A stretch of DNA of 48,161 nt, taken from contig NZ_CYGY02000045.1 of the NCBI RefSeq assembly GCF_900007165.1, positions 1 to 48,161 on the forward strand, read 5' to 3'. The DNA comes from Paraburkholderia piptadeniae. Its GTDB lineage: Bacteria > Pseudomonadota > Gammaproteobacteria > Burkholderiales > Burkholderiaceae. The stretch's first letter is position 1; every line of letters starts with the position of its first letter. Under the pieces are notes generated by a model. That model worked only from the letters and a program-made list of their open reading frames with translations. It searched no databases and was not told the DNA's origin. Positions 33,015-40,512 of this stretch are shown here, one piece after another. The translations under genes were made by a program, and so were the position numbers.

Positions 33015-34282
33015 GATCGTGTTCTCTCTTTTGGGGGGGGCGTTGTCGTTGTGGTCGTTCCCGTTGCCGCGCGTGTGCCGCCATGTGCACCGTTTTCCGC
33101 GCCGCTTTGTGCGTCAGCGGCGAACTGCCGCGAATTCGCGTCGTTGCGGAACATGACGGGCTGTTCGTCGGGTGCGAGCGTCGCGCCACGTCTGGCCGCG
33201 TCACGTACGACCTGCACGACCCGCTCGTGATGCTCCGACTTGTCGCAGACGGGATCGGCATTGGCGGCGTCATGTGTCAGCAGATACGCCTGGCAGCGGC
33301 AGCCGCCGAGGTCTTTGGTCTTTTCGTCGCAGCTGCGGCACGGCTCCTTCATCCATTCGAAGCCGCGAAAGCGGTTGAATGCGTCGCTCGCGTACCAGAT
33401 GTCGGCCAGCGGCATGTCCTTCACGTTCGGAAACGCGAGGCCGGGGAGCGAGCGCGCGGAATGGCAGGGCAGCGCGGCGCCATCGGGTGCGACGCCGAGG
33501 AACACCGAGCCCCAGCCGTTCATGCAGCGCTTGGGCCGCGTTTCGAAGTAGTCGGGCACGACGAAGAAGATCTTGCAGCGGTTGCCGATCTCCCGACGAT
33601 ACCGTTCGACGACGGCTTCCGCTTCGCGCAGCTGCTCGGCCGTCGGCATCAGTTGCGCGCGGTTCGTGTGCGCCCATCCGTAGTACTGCGTGTTCGCAAG
33701 TTCGAGATATTCGGCGCCCATCGCGAGCGCCATGTCGATGATCTTGTCGACGTGCGGCAGGTTGTAGCGATGCAGCACGCAGTTGAGCACCATCGGAAAG
33801 CCGTGTGCCTTGATCGAGCGCGCAACGCGGTTCTTCAGGTCGAACGTACGCGTGCTGCTCAGAAAGTCGTTCAGCTCCTGGGTCGAATCCTGAAACGACA
33901 ACTGGATGTGATCGAGCCCGTTCGCCTTGAGCACGTCGAGCCGCGCATCCGTCAGGCCGACGCCCGATGTGATCAGGTTCGTGTAGAAGCCGAGCTTGTG
34001 CGCTTCGGCGACGAGTTCTTCGAGATCGTCGCGCATCAGCGGCTCGCCGCCTGAAAAGCCGAGCTGCGCGGCGCCGAGCTTGCGCGCCTCGCGCAATACG
34101 CCGATCCATTGCGCGGTGCTCAGCTCGTCGCGTTGGCGGGTGTAGTCGACCGGGTTGTAGCAGAACGCGCAATGCAGCGGACAGCGGTACGTCAATTCCG
34201 CCAGCAGCCACAACGGCGGCCCGACGTCGCCGCGCGCCGCCTGCTGCCCCTGCTGCCGTTCTGCAATCGCGAGATCGCTCAT
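33011..34282 (-). CDS. pqqE: PqqE, radical SAM enzyme of PQQ biosynthesis
   Basis: This encodes 423 residues from ATG 34280-34282. The radical SAM motif is CPLHCAFC (Cys34, Cys38, Cys41). The SPASM part holds further cluster cysteines in CMNGWGS, PCHSARSLPG and PCRSCDEKTKDLGGCRCQAY. PqqE forms the carbon-carbon bond between Glu and Tyr of the peptide PqqA, presented by PqqD. The last 45 residues after QPVMFRND are an unusual low-complexity extension ending in six Thr and three Pro. This tail is encoded over an 8-bp C/G run (33033-33040) just before the response regulator start. A 4-nt gap separates pqqD and pqqE. Confidence 0.95.
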   Translation of the reverse strand: MSDLAIAERQQGQQAARGDVGPPLWLLAELTYRCPLHCAFCYNPVDYTRQRDELSTAQWIGVLREARKLGAAQLGFSGGEPLMRDDLEELVAEAHKLGFYTNLITSGVGLTDARLDVLKANGLDHIQLSFQDSTQELNDFLSSTRTFDLKNRVARSIKAHGFPMVLNCVLHRYNLPHVDKIIDMALAMGAEYLELANTQYYGWAHTNRAQLMPTAEQLREAEAVVERYRREIGNRCKIFFVVPDYFETRPKRCMNGWGSVFLGVAPDGAALPCHSARSLPGLAFPNVKDMPLADIWYASDAFNRFRGFEWMKEPCRSCDEKTKDLGGCRCQAYLLTHDAANADPVCDKSEHHERVVQVVRDAARRGATLAPDEQPVMFRNDANSRQFAADAQSGAENGAHGGTRAATGTTTTTTPPPKERTRS

Positions 34283-34286
34283 GCTG

Positions 34287-34589
34287 TCACTCCAGCCAGC
34301 CACGCGAGCGCGCGTGGTCGACGAATGCCTGGACTTCGGGCGCGAGTCCCGTCGCGTTGAACGCCTGTTCGAGCTCCGCGACGAGCGTCGGCATGTCGCG
34401 CGTGCCGTCACAACGCAACAGGATTTGCGCGGCGCTCTGGTTCAGCTTCACCATGCCCTCAGGGTACAGCAGCACATGCGCATTCTGCGCCGGTTCCCAT
34501 TGCAGACGAAACAGGCTGCTGAGCTTCGGGCCGCGCTTTTCACCACCTTGCGCGGCGCTGTCGTGCGGAGTGTTCGTGGGCGTATTCAT
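34287..34589 (-). CDS. pqqD: PqqD, peptide chaperone
   Basis: This encodes 100 residues from ATG 34587-34589, which overlaps the pqqC stop by ATGA. The conserved core is present: FRLQWEPAQNAHVLLYPEGMVKLNQSAAQILLRCDG, followed by LVAELEQAF. PqqD binds PqqA and delivers it to PqqE. The first 20 residues are a Asn/Thr-rich extension outside the conserved part. Separate, not fused to PqqC. Confidence 0.93.
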   Translation of the reverse strand: MNTPTNTPHDSAAQGGEKRGPKLSSLFRLQWEPAQNAHVLLYPEGMVKLNQSAAQILLRCDGTRDMPTLVAELEQAFNATGLAPEVQAFVDHARSRGWLE

Positions 34590-35293
34590 GCGGGGAAAGC
34601 CTTTTCGATCGCGTCGAGCATGGTCCACAGAATGTCGAGCTTGAACTGCAGGATGTCGAGCGCGCGTTCCTGTTGCTCGCGCGTGCGGAAGTGATCGAGC
34701 GTGACGGCGAGTCCATGTTCGACATCGCGTTGCGCGAGCGAGATGCGCGAGCGGAAATACGCGAGTCCTTCGGGCTTGATCCACGGATAGTGATCGGGCC
34801 ACGTGGATAGCCTGTCCTTATGAATCTGCGGCGCGAAGATTTCCGTCAGTGACGAGCAAACGGCTTCCTGCCACGGCGCGCGCCGTGCGAAGTTCACATA
34901 CGCGTCGACGGCGAAGCGCACGCCGGGCACCACATGTTCGAGCGACCACAATTCGCCGCGTGATAACCCGACGGCATCGCCCAGGCGCGCCCACGTTTCG
35001 ATGCCGCCTTCGTCGTCGCCGTAGCCGTCGTGATCGAGAATGCGCAGCACCCAGCGGCGGCGCGTCGGGCGGTCGGGGCAATTGGAGAGAATCGCGGCAT
35101 CCTTCAGCGGAATATTGATCTGATAGTAGAAGCGGTTCGCGACCCAGCCGCGAATCTGCTCGCGCGAGCAACCGCCGCTGTTCATCTTCACGTTGAACGG
35201 GTGATGAATGTGATACGCCTGACCCTTCGCGCGCAACTGCGCTTCGAATTCTTCGCGGGTCCATGCGGGGCCGGTATCGCTCGTGAGCCTCAT
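34586..35293 (-). CDS. pqqC: PqqC, pyrroloquinoline-quinone synthase
   Basis: This encodes 235 residues. PqqC carries out the final oxygen-dependent ring closure and oxidation to PQQ. Landmarks are HHPFNVKMNSG, EQIRGWVANRFYYQINIPLKDAAILSNCPD, DHDGYGDDEGGIETWARLG and HVVPGVRFAVDAYVNF, with the His and Tyr residues that line the active site. The all-helical protein has the usual length. It is 45 nt downstream of pqqB. Confidence 0.95.
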   Translation of the reverse strand: MRLTSDTGPAWTREEFEAQLRAKGQAYHIHHPFNVKMNSGGCSREQIRGWVANRFYYQINIPLKDAAILSNCPDRPTRRRWVLRILDHDGYGDDEGGIETWARLGDAVGLSRGELWSLEHVVPGVRFAVDAYVNFARRAPWQEAVCSSLTEIFAPQIHKDRLSTWPDHYPWIKPEGLAYFRSRISLAQRDVEHGLAVTLDHFRTREQQERALDILQFKLDILWTMLDAIEKAFPA

Positions 35294-35338
35294 CGATCGC
35301 TTCTCCGTTTCTCGGTCTGGATCGGCTGTTTGCGCCGC

Positions 35339-36259
35339 CTACAGTTCGAACAGCATCCCGTCGTGCGCGACTTCGATGCCGTGCTGCGCGAGGATGCGCC
35401 GCTCGGGACCGTCGTCGATCAGAATCGGGTTCGTGTTGTTGATATGTATTAGCACCTTTCGCGCGTTCGGCCTATCGAGCGAATCCAGCACGTCGATCAT
35501 GCCGCCCGCGCCCGTTTGCGCGAGATGACCCATGTCGGCGGCCGTTTTTTTCGACAGGCGCAGTTCGATCATTTCGTCGCTCGTCCACAGCGTGCCGTCG
35601 ACGAGCAGCAGATCGGCGCTGCGCATCGCCTCGCGGATGTGCGGTTCTAGCACGCCGAGGCCGGGCGCGTAGAACACGCGCTTGCCCGAATCGGGCGCGG
35701 TGAGCATCAAGCCGATGTTGTCGCCGCGCTCGGGCGCCGCGCGATGCGGCGAGTAGGGCGGCGCCTTGCTCGACAGCGGCAGCGCTTCGATGCGCAAGCC
35801 CGGCAGCGCGCCGATTTCAAACGGGCCGGCATCGAGCGCGATCGTGTGGCGCTCGGTGCCGCAGTAGTGCGACAGGATCGAGACGATCGGAAATCCCGTC
35901 GACAGGTCCTGCCACACGGCCCCGGTCGCATGCAGCGGAAGCGGCGCGCTGTTTTCGCGCAGCATCAGCAGGCCCGTCACGTGATCGATCTGCGCATCCA
36001 TCAGCAGCACGGCGGCGATGCCCGTGTCGCGCGCGTGGCGCGCAGGCTGCATCTCCGGATTCGCGGCAATTTGCGCGAGGATATCGGGCGACGCGTTCAC
36101 GAGCAGCCACGCGATGCCGTCGACGCTGACGGCAATCGACGACTGCGTGCGCCGCCGCGCATTGAGCGTCCCTTTGCGCACGCCGTCGCAGTTGTGGCAG
36201 TTGCAGTTCCATTGCGGAAAGCCACCGCCCGCCGACGAACCGAGCACCTTGATCTTCAT
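35339..36259 (-). CDS. pqqB: PqqB, metallo-beta-lactamase-fold PQQ biosynthesis protein
   Basis: This encodes 306 residues from ATG 36257-36259, with AGGAG about 10 nt before it. The start MKIKVLGSSAGGGFPQWNC is typical, with CNCHNCDG zinc-site cysteines, MDAQIDHVTGLLMLRE, and DLLLVDGTLWTSDEMI. PqqB is thought to hydroxylate the PqqE/protease product on the way to PQQ. No canonical pqqA precedes it; instead there is a 24-codon frame and the cytochrome b561 gene. Confidence 0.95.
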   Translation of the reverse strand: MKIKVLGSSAGGGFPQWNCNCHNCDGVRKGTLNARRRTQSSIAVSVDGIAWLLVNASPDILAQIAANPEMQPARHARDTGIAAVLLMDAQIDHVTGLLMLRENSAPLPLHATGAVWQDLSTGFPIVSILSHYCGTERHTIALDAGPFEIGALPGLRIEALPLSSKAPPYSPHRAAPERGDNIGLMLTAPDSGKRVFYAPGLGVLEPHIREAMRSADLLLVDGTLWTSDEMIELRLSKKTAADMGHLAQTGAGGMIDVLDSLDRPNARKVLIHINNTNPILIDDGPERRILAQHGIEVAHDGMLFEL

Positions 36260-36330
36260 TGTCCGCGCGCTCCTGAACAGGTCGTGAAAAGGCGCTTCGA
36301 TCGATGAGCGTCGAGTGTCATCGCCGTCAT
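36256..36330 (-). other. 24-codon open frame in the position usually held by pqqA
   Basis: ATG 36328-36330 overlaps the cytochrome b561 stop (ATGA), and the TGA at 36256-36258 overlaps the pqqB start (ATGA). The frame gives 24 residues, MTAMTLDAHRSKRLFTTCSG and four more. PqqA peptides are 22-29 residues but must contain Glu-x-x-x-Tyr, and this frame has neither Glu nor Tyr. It is not a usable PqqA. It may be chance, or a leader that couples translation across the gap. Confidence 0.25.
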
Positions 36331-36914
36331 GGCAGCATCCTGCGCAACAGTCCGTCGCGGTCGATCAGCTGATGCTTGATCGCGCCCGCGACGTGCAGCG
36401 CGATCATGACGATGAAGATCCATGCGACGATCTCATGAATGCCGAACCACAACTCGCGCATCGGCTTGTCGTCCCAGCCCCATTTCGGCAGCAGGAGTCC
36501 CCAGAAGCGCGTGCCGTACGTGTTGAACGACGAGCCCAGATAGCCCGTCACCGGCATCGCGATCATCGCAACGTATAAAAGAACCTGCGTGGCGCTCGCG
36601 GCGGCGCGTTGCCACGCTCGCATCGGCGGCAACGGCGGCCTGCCGGATACCATGAGAACTCCGATGCGGATCAGCACCAGCAGGAAAATCGTCAAGCCAA
36701 GCGACTTGTGAAGGTTGATCAGCGTGGCCTTGAAGGGCAGGCCGCGCGGCAAGCCAACCATGTACAGGCCGATCGCGAGCATCGCGATGATGCCGAACGC
36801 GATCAGCCAGTGCAGCACGATCAGCGGCATCGGGTAGCGCGCTGGCGCTTCCCTTTCCGTGCGCGCGACGTCGGTCGAGCGTGTGGCGTTCATGATGTCG
36901 GTTCCCTCGATCAT
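36327..36914 (-). CDS. Cytochrome b561-type membrane protein
   Basis: This encodes 195 residues from ATG 36914, or 188 from ATG 36893; neither has a convincing ribosome site. Four membrane helices carry the heme-ligand histidines: VLHWLIAF, NLHKSLGL, GIHEIVAW and MIALHVAGAIKHQLIDRDG, matching bacterial diheme b561 (YceJ/CybB type). It moves electrons between quinone and a periplasmic partner. The gene sits 15 nt after fhcC and 67 nt before pqqB on the same strand, inside the C1/PQQ gene series, so the partner could be a PQQ alcohol dehydrogenase or its cytochrome c; that is inference. Confidence 0.88.
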   Translation of the reverse strand: MIEGTDIMNATRSTDVARTEREAPARYPMPLIVLHWLIAFGIIAMLAIGLYMVGLPRGLPFKATLINLHKSLGLTIFLLVLIRIGVLMVSGRPPLPPMRAWQRAAASATQVLLYVAMIAMPVTGYLGSSFNTYGTRFWGLLLPKWGWDDKPMRELWFGIHEIVAWIFIVMIALHVAGAIKHQLIDRDGLLRRMLP

Positions 36915-36929
36915 TCTGCGGCGTCCGCA

Positions 36930-37793
36930 TTATTCGACGATCAGCAGTTCGCCGCGGCCATCGACGGCAAGATCGCCCGCGTAGCGCCGCGGCAGCCGGT
37001 GCGCATCGAGCGCTGCAAAGGGCGTAAGCCGTCGCTTCATTAACGCAGATGCAGAAGCCATCTCGCTGCATTGCGCGGCCAGCGCGCGCGCGAGCAGCGA
37101 CCAGAACACGTCGAAGCCGCGCCCGCCTGCCGTAAAGGTTGGCGGCACGCGCTCCGGCCGTTGCAGCAGCAACAGTGTGCCGCGCCGCATGCCATAGCCA
37201 TAGTGTGCACCCAGACGGCCAGCGATGCCGATCGTGCCGGCGACGAGCCGCGACGCCGCGTAATCGCCCGTATCGCCGCCGATCAGCACGGTGCCGCGCC
37301 GCATCCGGTCGGCGAGGCGCGCGCCCGCGTTGCCCGCGACGATCAGCGTGCCGCCCGTCATGCCTTCCATTCCGCCTGGCCGCGCGCCCGCGACGAAATC
37401 GCCGCTGTGGCCCTCGACCGTCAGACGCCCGCCGCTCATCTCGCAGCCGGTGAAATGCCCCGCGTCGCCCTCGATGTCGAGCGTGCCGCCCGTCATTCGC
37501 AAGCCGGCGTAATCGCCGACTGGACCCGTCACGCGCACGCTGCCCGCATCGAGATGCGCGCCGATGCCGTCCAGCCAGCGCGCATCGCCTTCGATCACGA
37601 CGCGCGCTGGCGCATCGTTCGTCGCGAGCGAAACGTCGAACAGATCGCCGATCGCAAACGCTTCGTTGCCGGCGGACAGCAGGAGCCGCTCGATCGCCTC
37701 GCCCGACAGTGCCGACAACGCCGACGGCAGCAGCGGCGAGCCGTCGACGCGAAAGCCCGGCGCGTCCTTCACGCGCAACGTGATCGCGGTCAT
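36930..37793 (-). CDS. fhcC: FhcC, formyltransferase/hydrolase complex subunit C
   Basis: This encodes 287 residues from ATG 37791-37793, overlapping the fhcD stop (ATGA). It has the repeating beta-helix pattern of FwdC/FhcC and the glutamate synthase C-terminal domain: units such as GDYAGLRMTGGTLDIEG, GHFTGCEMSGGRLTVEG and GGMEGMTGGTLIVAGNAG. The subunit helps form the Fhc complex, which turns formyl-tetrahydromethanopterin into formate during formaldehyde oxidation. The C-terminal 70 residues after RGFDVFWSLL are more variable. It is the last fhc gene before cytochrome b561. Confidence 0.92.
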   Translation of the reverse strand: MTAITLRVKDAPGFRVDGSPLLPSALSALSGEAIERLLLSAGNEAFAIGDLFDVSLATNDAPARVVIEGDARWLDGIGAHLDAGSVRVTGPVGDYAGLRMTGGTLDIEGDAGHFTGCEMSGGRLTVEGHSGDFVAGARPGGMEGMTGGTLIVAGNAGARLADRMRRGTVLIGGDTGDYAASRLVAGTIGIAGRLGAHYGYGMRRGTLLLLQRPERVPPTFTAGGRGFDVFWSLLARALAAQCSEMASASALMKRRLTPFAALDAHRLPRRYAGDLAVDGRGELLIVE

Positions 37794-38788
37794 GGCGCGC
37801 CGTCCTTCGCGGCATTCGTCGCGCCGCGCGACTTGCCGTCCGTCGTGCCGCCCGACGTGCCGCCCGTTTCGCGCTGCACAATGCCCGCGGCCAGTTCGCG
37901 CAGCCTGAAATGATAGGGCCCGAGCTTGCCGCCATAGTTCCCGGCGGAAATGCGCACGACACCACTGCCTGCTGCCGATGCCGCGTCGATGCCCGCTGTC
38001 ATTGCGGCGCCCACGTCGGCATCCGTCAATCCGTCGATCACGATTTCGAGCACGCAGCCGGTCTGCGCATCGAGTTCGCTGCGATGCGACAAGCCGATCA
38101 ACGTCGGACAAAACGCATCGTTCGTCGACGCGACCGCGCCTTTGTATTTCGACCCGATCTTCGATCCCGAACGCACGACGCCGCCAGGAAACGGCGTGAT
38201 TACGTTGGAAAGACGATGCATCGCGGCGACGGCGGCTTCCGCTGCCCCCAGTGCGCTGTCGAGATCGCGCGCGAGCAGCAGCAGATTGCCGCCGCCGACG
38301 GCCTTCACGGTCTGCACCGTTTCCTCGCAGACGAATTCGCCGTCCATCACGGGCACGCGCCAGTAGCGCACGCCGTTCAGCATTTTCGAAATCTGCCAGC
38401 CGTCGCCGAAAAAGCGCAGCGAGCCGCCGAGCGGCGCGGCGTCCGACAGCGGCGCGCGCGGATCGATGCCGTTGTAGACGGCCGTCGTCGGGCACGTCAG
38501 CACGCATTGGCCGACGCGTCGCACGATCTGCTTCGCCAGTTCCTTCGACGACACCGCGAAGATCAGCACCGAGACGCCGGGCCGGCCGTCGGGCGTGGCG
38601 TCGGCGGGGATTTCGTGCTCGATGCCCGCCTCGCAGCCGCAGTCGATCACCGACGTCGCGAAGCCCGTCAGCGAATCGGCCGCCGCGCGCGCCCAGCGCG
38701 GCGTGTGCGCGGTGATGACGAGCCGCGTCGCCTTCATCGGGAAGGCTTCCGCGAACGTGTCGTCGATCAGGGTGTCGTTGATCTGCAT
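37790..38788 (-). CDS. fhcD: FhcD, formyl-methanofuran:H4MPT formyltransferase subunit
   Basis: This encodes 332 residues if it starts at ATG 38788 (MQINDTLIDDTFAEAF matches the family start). An ATG at 38815 that overlaps the fhcA stop as ATGA would add 9 residues. Conserved stretches are FPMKATRLVITAHTPRWA, CPTTAVYNGIDP, LRFFGDGWQ, VTPFPGG-like ITPFPGGVVRSGSKIGSKYKGAVAST and HRSELDAQTGCVLEIVIDGLT. The protein transfers the formyl group between tetrahydromethanopterin and methylofuran. The C-terminal 25 residues are a Gly/Thr-rich tail. Confidence 0.94.
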   Translation of the reverse strand: MQINDTLIDDTFAEAFPMKATRLVITAHTPRWARAAADSLTGFATSVIDCGCEAGIEHEIPADATPDGRPGVSVLIFAVSSKELAKQIVRRVGQCVLTCPTTAVYNGIDPRAPLSDAAPLGGSLRFFGDGWQISKMLNGVRYWRVPVMDGEFVCEETVQTVKAVGGGNLLLLARDLDSALGAAEAAVAAMHRLSNVITPFPGGVVRSGSKIGSKYKGAVASTNDAFCPTLIGLSHRSELDAQTGCVLEIVIDGLTDADVGAAMTAGIDAASAAGSGVVRISAGNYGGKLGPYHFRLRELAAGIVQRETGGTSGGTTDGKSRGATNAAKDGAP

Positions 38789-38811
38789 CGCGCGTTGGTC
38801 CGCTCTGAACC

Positions 38812-40512
38812 TCATGCCCGCGCGAAGCACGCGACGGGCAACAGCCGTCCGCCGCGGCAGCACGCGCAAATTTCGTCGTCGCTGATCGCGGCATGGGCGA
38901 AATTGGTGGCCAGATTCGCTTCGCTGTACTGGCGCAGCGTCGTTTCGATGCTCCTGTCGAAATCGGGGGAGACGAAGTGGATGCCGCCCGTCGGCGTCGA
39001 CACGAGATTGCCGTCGCGCGCGACCAGCTGGCCGTCCTTGAACACATACGCGGGCGACGTGAACATCCGCTCGCGGTCGGCGTCGTCGGGATAGACGGCG
39101 ATGTCGGCGGCGGCGCCCGGCCCGAGATGGCCTCGATCCTTCAGGCCGAGCAATCGCGCAGGGCCCGCGCGCGTGACGATCGCAATCTCGTACAGCGAGT
39201 ACTCGCGCTTCAATTCCTGTAGCGCGCTCGCGACTTTCGCTTCGGGATGCAGCCGATCGAGTTGCGCGTCGCGGAACGGCTTGTCCATCAGCAGGCGAAT
39301 CAGATGCGGATAGCTCGTGAACGGGCCGCCGTTCGGATGATCGGTCGTCATCGACACGCGCCACGGGTCGTTCACTAGCAGGAAAATCTCCAGCCCGATG
39401 ATCCATTGCAGCGCGTTCACATAGCTTTGCTCGCGATAGCGGAACGGCACCACGCCGCAGCCGGCATCGCATTCGATATCGCCGACGATCCACTTGTGCG
39501 GCCTCGCGAGCGGCGCGTTCTTGAACTGCATCATCGTGTCGCCGGATGCCGTGACCGTCTGCCCGAAAATGATCTGGCCGACGTCGATCGACACGTTGGG
39601 CCGTGCGTTGGCGGCCTCCGCGATTGCGCGCGCTCCCGACGAAAACTTGCGCGGACCTTCCGTGCCGTAGCTATGGAACTGGATGTGCGTCAGATGGATG
39701 GGCAGGCCGTCGGCGGCATCCATCGTCGCGATCGTCGAATCGATATTGCCCGGCACGCCGAGGTTGCTCGCATGCACGTGCAACGGATGCGGCACGCGCA
39801 GTTCCGTGAGCGCGCGCGTCAGCGTGCGCAATACGTCGCGCGGCGTGATGCCGTAGTGCGCGTGCGCCTCATCGACATCGAGCGAGCGCTGGTTGAACTT
39901 GAACGCCGAAATGCCGCCGGGATTGACCACCTTCACGCCGAGCGCGCGGCTCGCGTGCATCGTCCAGCCGACGTAATCGCGCAGGCGCTCGAAGTCGTCC
40001 TTCGCGGCGAGCATCTGCAAGAACAGCTCGTCGTTGCCGAGCATCACGTAAGCGCCGTGGTCGATGATCGGCGTGTCGCCCATTTCCAGATGCGCATGGC
40101 GTGCATTCGACGCGATCATCGCGGGCTCGAATGCAGCCGTGTAGCCCATCTCCGCATAGCGATAGCCGGTGGCGAGCGTGCCCGGCGTGCAGATGCCGCA
40201 CGACGGCATGCGCAGATAGCGGCCCTGTTCGTCCTGCACGGCTTCATACGAGGCGTCGCGCGGCGCGTCGTCGCGATGGTCTTCGGGCAGCAGGAGCCGC
40301 GACAGGTTCGTCTTGCCGCCGCCGATGTGCGAGTGCAGATCGATGCCGCCCGCCATCACGATCATGCCTTGCGCGTCGTAGTCCACGTCGACGGCGCCAT
40401 CGGCGGGCGGCGCGACGATGCGGCCGTCGCGGATATACAGGTCGCGCACTTCGCCGTCGATGCCGTTCGCGGGATCGTAGAGGCGGCCGCCCCGCAGTCG
40501 CGAGATGCTCAT
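38812..40512 (-). CDS. fhcA: FhcA, formyl-methylofuran hydrolase subunit (amidohydrolase fold)
   Basis: This encodes 566 residues. It is a binuclear-zinc amidohydrolase: GGIDLHSHIGGG gives His60 and His62, VKVVNPGG supplies the carbamylated-Lys region, HVHASNLGVPGN and LTHIQFHSYG follow, and MTTDHPNGGPFTSYP carries the late aspartate. FhcA releases formate from formyl-methylofuran. A C-terminal CACCRGG motif is unusual-looking but lies in the normal end region. The ATG overlaps the fhcB stop (ATGA 40509-40512), and the stop overlaps an ATG of fhcD. Confidence 0.95.
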   Translation of the reverse strand: MSISRLRGGRLYDPANGIDGEVRDLYIRDGRIVAPPADGAVDVDYDAQGMIVMAGGIDLHSHIGGGKTNLSRLLLPEDHRDDAPRDASYEAVQDEQGRYLRMPSCGICTPGTLATGYRYAEMGYTAAFEPAMIASNARHAHLEMGDTPIIDHGAYVMLGNDELFLQMLAAKDDFERLRDYVGWTMHASRALGVKVVNPGGISAFKFNQRSLDVDEAHAHYGITPRDVLRTLTRALTELRVPHPLHVHASNLGVPGNIDSTIATMDAADGLPIHLTHIQFHSYGTEGPRKFSSGARAIAEAANARPNVSIDVGQIIFGQTVTASGDTMMQFKNAPLARPHKWIVGDIECDAGCGVVPFRYREQSYVNALQWIIGLEIFLLVNDPWRVSMTTDHPNGGPFTSYPHLIRLLMDKPFRDAQLDRLHPEAKVASALQELKREYSLYEIAIVTRAGPARLLGLKDRGHLGPGAAADIAVYPDDADRERMFTSPAYVFKDGQLVARDGNLVSTPTGGIHFVSPDFDRSIETTLRQYSEANLATNFAHAAISDDEICACCRGGRLLPVACFARA

